Source: Pedobacter jeongneungensis
GTDB taxonomy: Bacteria > Bacteroidota > Bacteroidia > Sphingobacteriales > Sphingobacteriaceae
Reading direction: 5' to 3'
NCBI RefSeq assembly: GCF_000633455.1
Contig: NZ_AYMG01000003.1
Location: forward strand, 162,913-226,912
Length of the DNA: 64,000 nt
Translations under genes and position numbers: made by a program
Shown: one piece after another, positions 8,473 to 17,538 of the stretch
Numbering within the stretch: position 1 is the first letter of the stretch
Layout of the letters: each line of letters starts with the position of its first letter
The notes under the pieces: generated by a model
What the model was told of the DNA's origin: nothing
Seen by the model: the letters and a program-made list of their open reading frames with translations, nothing else
The model's database searches: none

Positions 8473-8811
8473 ATGAAATACAATGAAACCCTTGCTCTCC
8501 GCGTAGCCGAATGCCTGATGCACATACAAGATGTAGAGGAAAAAGAAATGTTCAGTGGCCTCGTTTTTATGGTGAATGGCAAAATGTGTATCGGTGTTTC
8601 TAAAGAAAGTATGATGGTGAGGCTCGATCCTGACGAACTGGAAAAATTATCAGATAAAGATGGATGGCAGCAGATGGTGATGGGCGGCAGGCCCATGAGA
8701 GGTTATATTTCGGTTTCAGAAGATGTTTTAAGCCGCAATGATGAACTCAATTTTTGGGTTAACCTTGCCCTGGCCTTTAATCCTTTTGCAAAAGCATCCA
8801 AAAAGAAATAA
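8473..8811 (+). CDS. TfoX/Sxy N-terminal domain protein
   Basis: 112 residues. The segment EEKEMFSGLVFMVNGKMCIGV near residue 22 followed by LMVRLDPDE-like text (MMVRLDPDELEKL) is the pattern of TfoX N-terminal domain proteins. In gammaproteobacteria TfoX/Sxy controls competence; the short stand-alone forms common in Bacteroidota have no established role and lack the C-terminal domain. It is cytosolic and probably in one transcript with the preceding secreted protein. The C-terminus is Lys-rich (KASKKK). Confidence 0.75.
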   Translation: MKYNETLALRVAECLMHIQDVEEKEMFSGLVFMVNGKMCIGVSKESMMVRLDPDELEKLSDKDGWQQMVMGGRPMRGYISVSEDVLSRNDELNFWVNLALAFNPFAKASKKK

Positions 8812-8900
8812 ACAAGCACACAAAGCCTTAGCACCACCAAGCTTGTAAAACTAGCAAGAGCCATTTTTTTTGATTAATTTTATACTTCTAATCAAATATT

Positions 8901-9536
8901 ATGAAAAAACGGGCTGCTGTAGCGGTATTTCTGCTAGGTATTTCATTTACGGTTTTAGCTCAGGTTAAAAAAACTGCAACACAAACATCAACAGCAAAAG
9001 AAGCAAATACACAACAATCAAGAACACAAGCTCCTGAAGGGCATTACTGTGATTATTGCAAATTAAATTACCCGGAATCTCACTTTCCTTGCATCATGAA
9101 ATCTATTAAAGGTAAACTGGATGTGACCACTGGTGAAGTAAGTTTCGTTGCAGGGCAACCTATTGGCGGCATTGTGGTAAAAGGCGGTAAAAACCCCGGA
9201 GGCAATACCCTAAATTTAGTTACCAACCAAAACGGAGAAATAGAATTTAATAATGCCAATGCCGGAAATTATAAATTTACCATTTCCGTACCTTCAACTA
9301 ATCCGAATTCGAGGGTAGCCGGTTCGCCTATTGGAGGTATCATTGTGAAAGGTGGTAAAAACCCAGGAGGAAGTTCAATTACTCTGATCACCAACGAAAA
9401 CGGAGAAATAGAACTGAATAACCTTCCTGCAGGATTGTATAAATTCACTACCCTGGGTGCTTCGGAAACTGAAAAAAGTAATCCCTTGTATAAATCTAGT
9501 TATTCGGAAAAGACGAACGCCTTGTATCAAAACTAA
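8901..9536 (+). CDS. Secreted protein with two 56-residue repeats
   Basis: 211 residues with a signal peptide ending near TVLAQ. After a Thr/Gln-rich linker comes a CDYC...C segment (about residues 49-66). Two repeats follow, starting near residues 85 and 141: each holds G-x-PIGGI-x-VKGGKNPGG, then a Thr-Asn-x-NGEIE-x-NN turn and AG-x-YKFT. The pattern resembles prealbumin-like or carboxypeptidase-regulatory-like folds built for export. The repeat is visible at DNA level with a period of 168 bases. Function unknown; probably envelope or extracellular. Confidence 0.6.
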   Translation: MKKRAAVAVFLLGISFTVLAQVKKTATQTSTAKEANTQQSRTQAPEGHYCDYCKLNYPESHFPCIMKSIKGKLDVTTGEVSFVAGQPIGGIVVKGGKNPGGNTLNLVTNQNGEIEFNNANAGNYKFTISVPSTNPNSRVAGSPIGGIIVKGGKNPGGSSITLITNENGEIELNNLPAGLYKFTTLGASETEKSNPLYKSSYSEKTNALYQN

Positions 9537-9632
9537 ATTCGTTAAATTTACGCTACATTCCATTTTTGGCACTATTATGGAATCTTTCAAGTCTGTGCAT
9601 CTTTAAATTGTTACACATTTAAAACACACATT

Positions 9633-10163
9633 ATGAAACGTTTAAATTTAATATTGAGCCTTGCATTTTTATCGATCGGGTTTCAATCTTTTGCGCAAAC
9701 CAATAAGGAAACTACAGTGAAAATTGTAGCGGATAAGAATTATACTTTTGTTGCCAATACAGCCATGCCAATGGCCAATAACGATATTAGCAGGGTATTG
9801 AGTATGATGCCTGGCGCACAGGGTGGTTCTACAATCAACCTAACGGGATCTCAATACGATGTGAGGGTTACCAAAGATAGCGTAGTTGCCTTTTTGCCTT
9901 ATTATGGAAGATCGTATTCTGCACCTTTAGATCCGAGCGAGGGTGGGATTAAATTCACCTCAAAAGATTTTACTTACACAGAATCGAAGAACAAAAAAGG
10001 GGCTTATACCATCCAGATTAACACTAAAGATGTGAAAAGGGAAAACTACCGCTTCACCATAAATATTTCGACCAATGGTTATGCTCAATTAACTGCCAGC
10101 AGCGTAAATAAACAGCCGATAATTTTTAACGGTTATTTAAATGAACCGAAGAAAAAGGATTAG
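9633..10163 (+). CDS. DUF4251 domain protein
   Basis: 176 residues with a signal peptide ending near SFAQ. The core (FLPYYGRSYSAPL near residue 90, GGIKFTSKDFTY, then YRFTINISTNGYAQLTASS near 141) is the DUF4251 pattern seen in many Bacteroidota secreted proteins. No enzyme motif is visible. It follows the repeat protein by 97 bases and faces the glutaminyl cyclase gene convergently, with a long palindrome between them. Confidence 0.8.
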   Translation: MKRLNLILSLAFLSIGFQSFAQTNKETTVKIVADKNYTFVANTAMPMANNDISRVLSMMPGAQGGSTINLTGSQYDVRVTKDSVVAFLPYYGRSYSAPLDPSEGGIKFTSKDFTYTESKNKKGAYTIQINTKDVKRENYRFTINISTNGYAQLTASSVNKQPIIFNGYLNEPKKKD

Positions 10164-10175
10164 AATAGGAGAAAT

Positions 10176-10271
10176 CGTCATTGCGAGAAGGCTTTTCAGC
10201 CGACGAAGCAATCTTTACACCAAGGAACGCAAGCATGAAAGATTGCTTCGTCGTTTCTCCTAGCAATGACG
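10176..10271. repeat. Single unit of the CGTCATTGCGA long palindrome family
   Basis: CGTCATTGCGA at the left end and GCAATGACG at the right end frame an inner GAAGCAATCTTT...GAAAGATTGCTTC pair. The unit lies between convergent genes, four bases from the stop of the glutaminyl cyclase gene, and could act as a bidirectional terminator. Same family as the array at 13790-15225. Confidence 0.75.
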
Positions 10272-10275
10272 ATCT

Positions 10276-11364
10276 TTATTTCTTAATTAGCTCAATCTGG
10301 AAAATATTTGGCCATTTTTTACCGGCTACAAAAAGCCTTTTGGTTGCTTTATCGTAAGCTATTCCGTTTAATACATTATTGGCTTTAGCATCTTCTGTTT
10401 TAAAATAATCAGCAGGTAATAAGCCCGACAAATCGATCTTACCTTCTACAGCTCCCGTTTCCGCATTAATAATCAGGATATTATTGGTAGTATATACGTT
10501 TGAATAGATTTTACCATCAATTACTTCAAGTTCGTTTAGGTTCTGAATGGCACCTTTATCATCAAACACATCAATAGATCCAATTTTCTGATAGGTATCT
10601 TTATTCAGGAAAAAGATGGTATTCGATCCATCCGTATTCAGTACCTTTTGCCCGTCAAAGGCCAGTCCCCAGCCTTCTCTGCCTGTTGTATACGAAAACT
10701 CTGATAGTTTTTTGAAGGTAGCTTTATCATATACAAAACCTACTTTTTCGCGGTAAGTTAACTGGATGATTTTGTTTCCGATAACGGTAATGCCTTCGCC
10801 AAAATATTGTTTATCAAGATCTGCCTTCTGCAAAATCTTACCACTTGCCGGATCTACCTTGCGTAAACTTGAGTGACCATAATCGCCTGCACTTTCGTAG
10901 AAAAAACCATCATGGTACTCTAAACCTTCCACATACGAAGCGGTATCGTGAGGCAAGGTTTTAATCACTTTATAGGTATATTCAGTTGGTGCCTGGGCTG
11001 CAAGAACATTAATATTAGAGGTTAAATCCTCTGATTTTCCTTCGCCAAATATTTTTGCTGTTAACAGGTGATTCCCCAATTTCAGTCCCTCAGTTTTGAG
11101 TTTAATGGCTGAGGTATCAGTTTTTGAAAATACTTTAACGGTATCAATCAAATAAATAACTGAATCTACTTTTTGCTCGTTCCCAAACTGTACTTTAACA
11201 TCAAATTCTTTTCCTGATGGTACATTAAGACCAATCATAGGGGAAAGAAAACTACGATAGGTTGTAGTTGTACTATCTTTACAAGCGCTTACAAATGCAA
11301 GTGCGACTCCGATAAATATGAAATTTTTAATGGGGTTAATCTTCAGGCCAAAACGCATCTTCAA
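10276..11364 (-). CDS. Glutaminyl-peptide cyclotransferase, lipoprotein form
   Basis: 362 residues. The signal peptide ends in VSAC, predicting a lipoprotein anchored at Cys28. After an N-terminal beta-rich region (about 30-125), the five-bladed propeller of the glutamine cyclotransferase family follows: SYVEGLEYHDGFFYES, GEGITVIGNKIIQLTYRE and LNELEVIDGKIYSNVYTTN are its typical segments. The enzyme converts N-terminal glutamine to pyroglutamate. Its start overlaps the end of the YraN gene by 29 bases, implying one transcript. Confidence 0.88.
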   Translation of the reverse strand: MKMRFGLKINPIKNFIFIGVALAFVSACKDSTTTTYRSFLSPMIGLNVPSGKEFDVKVQFGNEQKVDSVIYLIDTVKVFSKTDTSAIKLKTEGLKLGNHLLTAKIFGEGKSEDLTSNINVLAAQAPTEYTYKVIKTLPHDTASYVEGLEYHDGFFYESAGDYGHSSLRKVDPASGKILQKADLDKQYFGEGITVIGNKIIQLTYREKVGFVYDKATFKKLSEFSYTTGREGWGLAFDGQKVLNTDGSNTIFFLNKDTYQKIGSIDVFDDKGAIQNLNELEVIDGKIYSNVYTTNNILIINAETGAVEGKIDLSGLLPADYFKTEDAKANNVLNGIAYDKATKRLFVAGKKWPNIFQIELIKK

Positions 11365-11701
11365 TATGGTTTAAATTATAATTTTTATTTGTTGTAAATG
11401 TAATTGCAATAATATCAAAACGGATATCATTTTGATGATTCATGATGTCAATATAAGCATTAGCAGCTAATTCCATTTGTACTTCTTTGGCTTTATGCAC
11501 AAAATCTTCTGGTTCGCCAAAGGCGACAGAACTCCTGGATTTAACTTCTACAAAAACCATGATGCCACTTTTATATACAATTAAATCAACCTCTGCCTTG
11601 CCGTGCGTCCAGTTTTCATCCAAAACTTCATAGCCCTGATCTTCGAGATATTTTTTGGCGATACTCTCGCCTTCTTTCCCTAAATCGTTATGAAGCGCCA
11701 T
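11336..11701 (-). CDS. YraN family endonuclease-like protein (UPF0102)
   Basis: 121 residues with the UPF0102 signature: GKEGESIAKKYLEDQGYEVLDENW at the N-terminus, KAEVDLIVYKSGIMVFVEVKSR (the D-x-ExK nuclease core, about residues 35-56) and RFDIIAI. It has the fold of PD-(D/E)xK nucleases; the cellular role of YraN proteins is not settled. It sits between dnaG and the cyclase gene on the same strand and overlaps the latter. Confidence 0.9.
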   Translation of the reverse strand: MALHNDLGKEGESIAKKYLEDQGYEVLDENWTHGKAEVDLIVYKSGIMVFVEVKSRSSVAFGEPEDFVHKAKEVQMELAANAYIDIMNHQNDIRFDIIAITFTTNKNYNLNHIEDAFWPED

Positions 11702-11793
11702 ATCTAATTATTGAATAATTGAGTTTTGAATGAGTGAACGGGTATTCAAATATATTATATTCGGTTAATCATTCCATCCTCCTCATTCAATTA

Positions 11794-13776
11794 TTATTTA
11801 ACGATAACAGAACCCAGGAACTTCGAAATCTCTCTTTCTACCCCTTTAATTACACCGTAACGCTGCATTAAAATCATCTGGTTATCCTCGTTCTTTTCTT
11901 CTTTAATCTCTTTTAACAAGTTCAGCAATATTTTTTCGACTTTACGTTTCTTCAGGTGAAAAATGCCGCCTAAAATTGTGGCTTTTAAATTCATCGATTC
12001 ATCTTTAACGTAAATCAAGTGTTTGTTTAGCCAATTTTCACTTAAAGCATACTCTGAGGTGGAAAGCGTAATGGCCAGATCAGCAATTACTCTATCCTCG
12101 TGTTTAACAAAATGGTTCGACGTTGGTAAACGACCGTTATCGATTTCCGATTTATAATAATCGATAATCCGTTTACATAACGGATCATCAAATTCTACAT
12201 CGGCAAGGTTTTGCATAATAAAGGGACCAATGTACATATCATCAATCTTGTCCCAGTTTACAAATTCATGTCCGTAAGCCAATAATAAACGAATGATCTC
12301 CTTCTCCTGAAACTCTTCTTCTTCTACCGGTTCGGGTTCGTAACCCCCAGGACCAGCGTTATCATCCCACAAATCATCGGGCGGTCCCAATGGCTCTGGC
12401 GCGCCGGAAGAATAAGGTTTAGGACTTGATGATGGATTTGTACGTTGGTGGTTATCAAAGTTTTTCTTAACCTTTGCCGAACGCATTTTATTCAGCTCAC
12501 CCAATAAAATATGCTCATCAATTTCGAGCAAACTGCTACATTCCCGGATAAAAACAGAAGCTTTAATCTGATCGGGAATTTTAGCAATACTTTCTACAAT
12601 ATCGCGGATAATGCCTGCTCGTTTGATGGGATCGTTGCCAGCATCTTTAAGCAGTACATTGGCTTTGTATAAGATAAAATCTTTCCTGTTCTGCTCGAGG
12701 TAAGTTTTAAAGGCACCGGCACCAACGTGGTGCATATACGAATCAGGATCGTGACCATCTGGAAAGGAAACAATTTTTACGTTCAAACCTTCTTCCAGAA
12801 TCATATCCAAACCACGGAGCGAAGCTTTGATACCGGCAGCATCACCATCAAATAAAATGGTAATGTTCTGGGTAAAACGTCCAATTAGTTTAATCTGCTC
12901 TACGGTTAATGAAGTTCCTGAAGAGGCAACTACGTTTTCTATGCCAGCCTGGTGCACCGAAAGTACATCGGCATAACCTTCGGCTAAATAACAGTTATCT
13001 AAATCACGTATGGCCTTTTTGGCATGAAATAAACCATAAAGCACGTTCGATTTATGATAAATTTCACTTTCCGGCGAGTTTACGTATTTAGGAACATTTT
13101 TATCGGTTTTTAGCGTTCTGCCACCAAAACCGATAATCCTGCCTGTAAAGTTATGGATCGGAAACATTACACGGCCACGGAAACGGTCGTAAATTTTGCC
13201 GTTATCATTTTTGATGGATAAGCCGGTAGCTTCTAAAAACTCTAATTTATGACCTCCGTTGGTAGCACTTTGAGTCAGGGCGTCCCAAACATCAGGTGAA
13301 TAACCTACCTCAAACTTTTTCAGGATATCTTCCCTAAAGCCACGTTCTTTAAAATAACTTAGGCCAATGCCCCTGCCCTCGTCGGTATTCCAAAGCTGTT
13401 TTACAAAAAATGCGGATGCGTATTGCGAAACCACATAAAGGCTTTCTTTGGCGCTTTGTGCTTCGGCATCCTGCGGACTGAGTTCGGTTTCTTCAACCTC
13501 TATATTGTATTTATTGGCTAAAAACTTAAGCGCTTCCGGATATGAATATTTTTCATGATCCATAATAAAGCGTACCGAATCGCCCCCTTTGCCACAACCA
13601 AAGCATTTGTAAATACCTTTTGTTACGGATACATGGAAGGATGGTGTTTTTTCGCCGTGGAAAGGGCAATTACCAATTAAACTGGTTCCACGTTTTTTTA
13701 AGTGCACAAAATCTCCAACTACCTCCTCAATACGGGCGGTATCCATTATCTTATCTATTGTTTCGCGGTTTATCAT
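11794..13776 (-). CDS. dnaG: DNA primase
   Basis: 660 residues. The N-terminal zinc finger uses Cys37, His40, Cys58 and Cys61 (CPFH...CFGCGKGGD). The RNA polymerase core follows with YLAEGYADVLSVHQAG and LFDGDAAGIKAS, the acidic Toprim motifs near 265 and 310. A Pro/Gly-rich acidic linker (about 445-490) precedes the C-terminal helicase-binding region. DnaG lays RNA primers at the replication fork with DnaB. Start ATG at 13776 fits the conserved N-terminus MINRETIDKI. Upstream DNA is taken up by the palindrome array, only 13 bases away, so promoter placement is unusual. Confidence 0.96.
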   Translation of the reverse strand: MINRETIDKIMDTARIEEVVGDFVHLKKRGTSLIGNCPFHGEKTPSFHVSVTKGIYKCFGCGKGGDSVRFIMDHEKYSYPEALKFLANKYNIEVEETELSPQDAEAQSAKESLYVVSQYASAFFVKQLWNTDEGRGIGLSYFKERGFREDILKKFEVGYSPDVWDALTQSATNGGHKLEFLEATGLSIKNDNGKIYDRFRGRVMFPIHNFTGRIIGFGGRTLKTDKNVPKYVNSPESEIYHKSNVLYGLFHAKKAIRDLDNCYLAEGYADVLSVHQAGIENVVASSGTSLTVEQIKLIGRFTQNITILFDGDAAGIKASLRGLDMILEEGLNVKIVSFPDGHDPDSYMHHVGAGAFKTYLEQNRKDFILYKANVLLKDAGNDPIKRAGIIRDIVESIAKIPDQIKASVFIRECSSLLEIDEHILLGELNKMRSAKVKKNFDNHQRTNPSSSPKPYSSGAPEPLGPPDDLWDDNAGPGGYEPEPVEEEEFQEKEIIRLLLAYGHEFVNWDKIDDMYIGPFIMQNLADVEFDDPLCKRIIDYYKSEIDNGRLPTSNHFVKHEDRVIADLAITLSTSEYALSENWLNKHLIYVKDESMNLKATILGGIFHLKKRKVEKILLNLLKEIKEEKNEDNQMILMQRYGVIKGVEREISKFLGSVIVK

Positions 13777-13789
13777 ACTTATTATTGTC

Positions 13790-14396
13790 CGTCATTGCGA
13801 GAAAGGCTTTTCAGCCGACGAAGCAATCTTTTTTGTTATTTTTATTTTTAACTGTTAATGTCGAGCAGGAAAGATTGCTTCACTCCATCACGCAATGCCT
13901 GGCTTCAGTTCGCAATGACGTCGCAAAGATCGTCATTGCGAGAAGGCTTTTTCAGCCGACGAAGCAATCTTTTTGCTATTTTATTTTAATTTGTTGCTAC
14001 CTGTAGGAAAGATTGCTTCAGTTCGCAATAATGATTTGTAATTGTAATCAAACAAATCACTTTTAAGCAAAGATTTCTACACTTCCTTCCTTTGTCTCGA
14101 CTTCTAAGAGTCGTCATTGCGAGAAGGAACGACGAAGCAATCTTTTTTGTTATTAATTTATCTTTTAACTATTGTTACCTGTAAGAAAGATTGCTTCACT
14201 CCATCGCGCAATCCCTTGCTTCAGTTCGCAATGACGCTGCAAAATCGTCATTGCGAGGAGGCTTTTTTAGCCGACGAAGCAATCTTTTTTGCTATTTTAT
14301 TTTAATCTGTTGTTACCTGCAGGAAAAATTGCTTCACTCCATCGCGCAATCCCTTGCTTCAGTTCGCAATGACGATATTTTTAATCGCAATGACGA
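13790..14396. repeat. Left block of long palindrome array (four units)
   Basis: Units lie at 13790-13920, 13931-14033 (right arm shortened), 14112-14236 and 14246-14374, followed by an orphan right tip at about 14383-14396. Each unit has an outer CGTCATTGCGA/TCGCAATGACG pair and an inner GAAGCAATCTTTT/GAAAGATTGCTTC pair around an AT-rich loop. All have one orientation. Spacers between neighbours are nearly constant (TCGCAAAGAT or CTGCAAAAT). Loop types alternate, which suggests block duplication. No gene is present in the block; frames crossing it are made of repeat sequence. Confidence 0.85.
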
Positions 14397-14421
14397 GATA
14401 TTAAATTGACGTACCTGATAT

Positions 14422-14721
14422 TTACAAATCTTTCACTATCTCCCATAAATCCTTCCATTCAGGATTCATGGATTGTATCAATTTTATCTTTTTTTTCCGG
14501 CTTCCGCCTTTAATTCTCTTTTCTTCTACAATTGCTTCCTCAATTGAATCATAAGAACAAAAATAAACAAGTTTATCTGTATTATATTTAGCCGAAAAAG
14601 ATTTGGAATATTCTTTGTCTTTATGTTCTTTTACCCTAAACATGATATCCGAAGTAACTCCAGTATACAAAGTGGTGTGGGTAAAATTAGTAATGATGTA
14701 AACTGTTCCGCCGCGTTCCAT
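14422..14721 (-). CDS. GIY-YIG nuclease domain protein within the palindrome array
   Basis: 99 residues, a complete single GIY-YIG domain. GTVYIITN (Tyr8) and LYTGVT (Tyr19) are the GIY and YIG strands, Arg29 lies in FRVKEHK, and the likely metal-binding Glu67 is in EEKRIKG. Stand-alone proteins of this type are common in Bacteroidota and usually of unknown role; related domains cut DNA in homing endonucleases and repair. The gene is flanked on both sides by the same palindromic repeats (25 bases on its 3' side, 27 on its 5' side). A TAAATTTA element just upstream could be part of a promoter. Confidence 0.85.
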   Translation of the reverse strand: MERGGTVYIITNFTHTTLYTGVTSDIMFRVKEHKDKEYSKSFSAKYNTDKLVYFCSYDSIEEAIVEEKRIKGGSRKKKIKLIQSMNPEWKDLWEIVKDL

Positions 14722-14748
14722 TATTGTATTTAAATTTACCGCTAAACA

Positions 14749-15225
14749 GGAAAGATTGCTTCACTCCATCGCACATTCCCTTTCTTCAGTTCGCAATGAC
14801 GCTGCAAAATCGTCATTGCGAGAAGGCTTTTTCAGCCGACGAAGCAATCTTTTTTGTTATTTTTATTTTTAAACTGTTAATGTCGAGCAGGAAAGATTGC
14901 TTCACTCCATCGCACATTCCTTTTCTTCAGTTCGCAATGACGTCGCAAAGATCGTCATTGCGAGGAGGCTTTTTCAGCTGACGAAGCAATCTTTTTTGCT
15001 ATTATATACTTTTCAATCAGCTATCTCCTTTCAGGAAAGATTGCTTTACTCCATCGCACATTCCCCTTCTTCAGTTCGCAATGACGTCGCAAAGATCGTC
15101 ATTGCGAGAAGGCTTTTTCAGCCGACGAAGCAATCTTTTTTGCTATTTTATTTTAATCTGTTGTTACCTGCAGGAAAAATTGCTTCACTCCATCACGCAA
15201 TCCCCTTCTTCAGTTCGCAATGACG
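14749..15225. repeat. Right block of long palindrome array (half unit plus three units)
   Basis: A right half-unit without its left partner (14749-14801) is followed by full units at 14811-14942, 14953-15086 and 15097-15225. The loop of 14811-14942 is almost identical to that of 13790-13920, and the loop of 15097-15225 to that of 14246-14374, so the two blocks on either side of the nuclease gene are duplicates of each other. The last unit ends nine bases before the stop codon of the SGNH hydrolase gene. Confidence 0.85.
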
Positions 15226-15233
15226 AATATAAT

Positions 15234-15893
15234 CTATTTGACCAAAGGCAATAACTGATCGGCCACCAATTTATTACCGGTTTCGTTCAGGTGTACCCTA
15301 TCAACGGTTAAAATGCCTTTTTCTTTGTCTTCCGGATTATTTTTCGCCTCATATTCAGCAAAAATCTTTCTTAAATCGCATACGGGAAGGTTATTTTTTG
15401 CAGCCAATGTTCTGATACCTTCTGCATATTTATTCAGATCGGCATCCAGCTCATTAGTACCATCTTTTTTCTCACCAACAACCGACGGCGTAACCAATAC
15501 CACTTTGCTGCCAACACCTTGAATTTTATTGATCAAAGCCTGATAAAACTTTAAATATTTATCGTAATCTGTTCCGGTATGAGAAGATTGTTTATGCCAA
15601 ACATCGTTAATGCCTACATAAATTACCACCAAATCGGGTTTTTTGTTCAAAACATCATCCTCTAAACGCAGGTATAGATCGTAAACCTTGTTACCGCCAA
15701 TACCAGCACCGATTACATCGTATTTGGTAGAATCGAGTGATTTTTTGATCAGGGTTACGTAGCCGTTTTTAGAAACACCCTGCTGGGTAATCGAATCGCC
15801 GAAAAAGATAATCCGTTTTGGTTTAAATGTCATTGATGTTAATGCAATTAAGCAAAAGCTTAGTAAAATACTTGTTTTTAATAGGGTTTTCAT
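15234..15893 (-). CDS. SGNH/GDSL-family hydrolase, secreted
   Basis: 219 residues with a signal peptide (1 to about 22). Catalytic landmarks are all visible: Ser34 in FFGDSIT (block I), GIGGNKVYD (block II), VIYVGINDVWH (block III, Asn near 97) and DRVHLN with Asp198 and His201 (block V). Such enzymes are esterases or lipases, often acting on acetylated glycans or lipids in the periplasm. It lies 17 bases downstream of a serine hydrolase gene on the same strand, probably in one operon. Confidence 0.88.
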   Translation of the reverse strand: MKTLLKTSILLSFCLIALTSMTFKPKRIIFFGDSITQQGVSKNGYVTLIKKSLDSTKYDVIGAGIGGNKVYDLYLRLEDDVLNKKPDLVVIYVGINDVWHKQSSHTGTDYDKYLKFYQALINKIQGVGSKVVLVTPSVVGEKKDGTNELDADLNKYAEGIRTLAAKNNLPVCDLRKIFAEYEAKNNPEDKEKGILTVDRVHLNETGNKLVADQLLPLVK

Positions 15894-15910
15894 CGCTTAT
15901 AATGGTTAGG

Positions 15911-17479
15911 TTATTTTTTGTCAGTCTTTTTAAAATCCAGGTCCTGAAAATCGAAACTGAAATCGGTTAATGGAGAAATGGCTTCTATTTTAAAACCATC
16001 GGCCAGGGCATTGTTATCTAAACTGAAATTAACATAGGCATCAGCATCCAAACTTCTGTCGTACCATTTTACAATAAAGGTATTTCCTTTATAATAAGTC
16101 ATATCGCCTCTCAGTTTTGGTGCATTTTTGGCTTGAAAATGCATTTTACCGTTTACTTCACTAATGGTTACTTCGCCAAACCACGAATCGCGGAAAGTAC
16201 CATAGTAATTTTTAGCATCAGGTTTCGAAGTCGATAATTTTTGTTGAGCAGCAATATCGCTCCAAACTTTGGCGACCATCTCATCAGCCTGTTTTTCATT
16301 TCTTAACCTGTTATCGTTGTAGGTTTTAATCCTATCCTGACCTTTGATTCCTAAATAACCATCTTTGATCGAATTGGTAATGGCATTAAATGCTGCACCC
16401 GATTGCTGATTGGTTAACACAATGATACCGAGTTTCAGTTCAGGAAGAATGGTTACCTGCGTTACAATACCTGATAAACCACCGGTGTGTGTCGCCTGGA
16501 AATTACCATTAACATTACTCAAAAACCAGCCTAAACCATAACTGCTAAAAGCCGCGGGATTACCGCCTGCAATAATGGTTTGCGGGGTCCAGAGTTCTCT
16601 TGTCACTGCAGGGCTGAATAACTTTTTATCAAGGGCTTCTCCATATTTACCGCCATTGATCATGGCCATTACCCATTTGCTCATATCGGTAACGTTAGAG
16701 TAAATCCCTCCTGCTGCATTGGCGATTTCGCCAAAGCTTAAGCCTACAGGAAGCAGTTTACCTTCGTAAGGTGCGTGCCCATCAATTACATTCGATTTAT
16801 CTTTTAAACGGTACCATGAAGCAGCCGTTTTTGTCATCCCCAATGGTTTAATAATCCTGCTCTCAATAAAATCTTCATAAGTAGTTCCTGAAACTCTTGC
16901 CACCACTTCTCCGGCAACAATGTACATCAGGTTATCATAATCATATTTGGTACGGAAAGAGGAAACCGGTTTTAAAAAGCGGAGGTTATGGATCAGCTGT
17001 TTTTTATCTACTGTTGACGAATCGGGCCAGATCATTAAATCGCCTGCGCCCAAGCCTAAACCACTGCGGTGAGTGAGCAGATCGCGGATGGTAAACTCGC
17101 TGGTTACATAGGCATCGTACATTTTAAACTCGGGGATTACATCGGTTACTTTGGTATCCCAGGTAATTTTCTTTTCATCAACCAGTATACCTAATGATGC
17201 TGCCGTGAAAGCCTTTGTATTTGAAGCCACACCAAAAAGGGTATTTTCATCAACCTTTTTATTGGTTTTGATGGAACTTACGCCGTAACCTTTTAAATGA
17301 ATAACCTTACCATCTTTGATTACAGAAACGGCAATACCAGGAACATTGAAGGTGCTTAATGTTTTTTCCACCACGCTATCGATCTGTTTTGAAGAAAGTA
17401 CCTGTGCATGCACATGGATACCCAAAAACAGCAATAAAGCGGTGGATATTTTGAATTTTAAAGAAGAAAAGAGTTGCAT
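15911..17479 (-). CDS. Serine hydrolase of the class C beta-lactamase family with DUF3471-like tail
   Basis: 522 residues with a signal peptide ending near HVHAQ. The beta-lactamase/D-alanyl-aminopeptidase fold shows SxxK at Ser86-Lys89 (SNTK), YxN at Tyr181-Asn183 and a HTGG motif near 330. After residue about 410 a separate C-terminal beta domain (YYGTFRDSWFGEVTI) resembles DUF3471. Members act as peptidases or esterases on cell-wall or peptide substrates; antibiotic hydrolysis should not be assumed. It is probably expressed with the SGNH hydrolase downstream. Confidence 0.88.
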   Translation of the reverse strand: MQLFSSLKFKISTALLLFLGIHVHAQVLSSKQIDSVVEKTLSTFNVPGIAVSVIKDGKVIHLKGYGVSSIKTNKKVDENTLFGVASNTKAFTAASLGILVDEKKITWDTKVTDVIPEFKMYDAYVTSEFTIRDLLTHRSGLGLGAGDLMIWPDSSTVDKKQLIHNLRFLKPVSSFRTKYDYDNLMYIVAGEVVARVSGTTYEDFIESRIIKPLGMTKTAASWYRLKDKSNVIDGHAPYEGKLLPVGLSFGEIANAAGGIYSNVTDMSKWVMAMINGGKYGEALDKKLFSPAVTRELWTPQTIIAGGNPAAFSSYGLGWFLSNVNGNFQATHTGGLSGIVTQVTILPELKLGIIVLTNQQSGAAFNAITNSIKDGYLGIKGQDRIKTYNDNRLRNEKQADEMVAKVWSDIAAQQKLSTSKPDAKNYYGTFRDSWFGEVTISEVNGKMHFQAKNAPKLRGDMTYYKGNTFIVKWYDRSLDADAYVNFSLDNNALADGFKIEAISPLTDFSFDFQDLDFKKTDKK

Positions 17480-17538
17480 ATTTATGGGTTTAAATAATCG
17501 TTTAAAGATAATAAATCTTTTAGGCGATAACCGAATCC

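Noticed and set aside
13620..15223. Several plus-strand frames of 60-130 codons across the repeat array, rich in RNDVAK and RLFQPTKQSF words
   Set aside because: They are translations of the palindromic units themselves, repeat with the units and share no protein signature.
13790..15225. Possible CRISPR array
   Set aside because: Units are about 125-135 bases, palindromic through their length and separated by near-identical 9-10 base spacers; no unique spacers and no cas genes are present.
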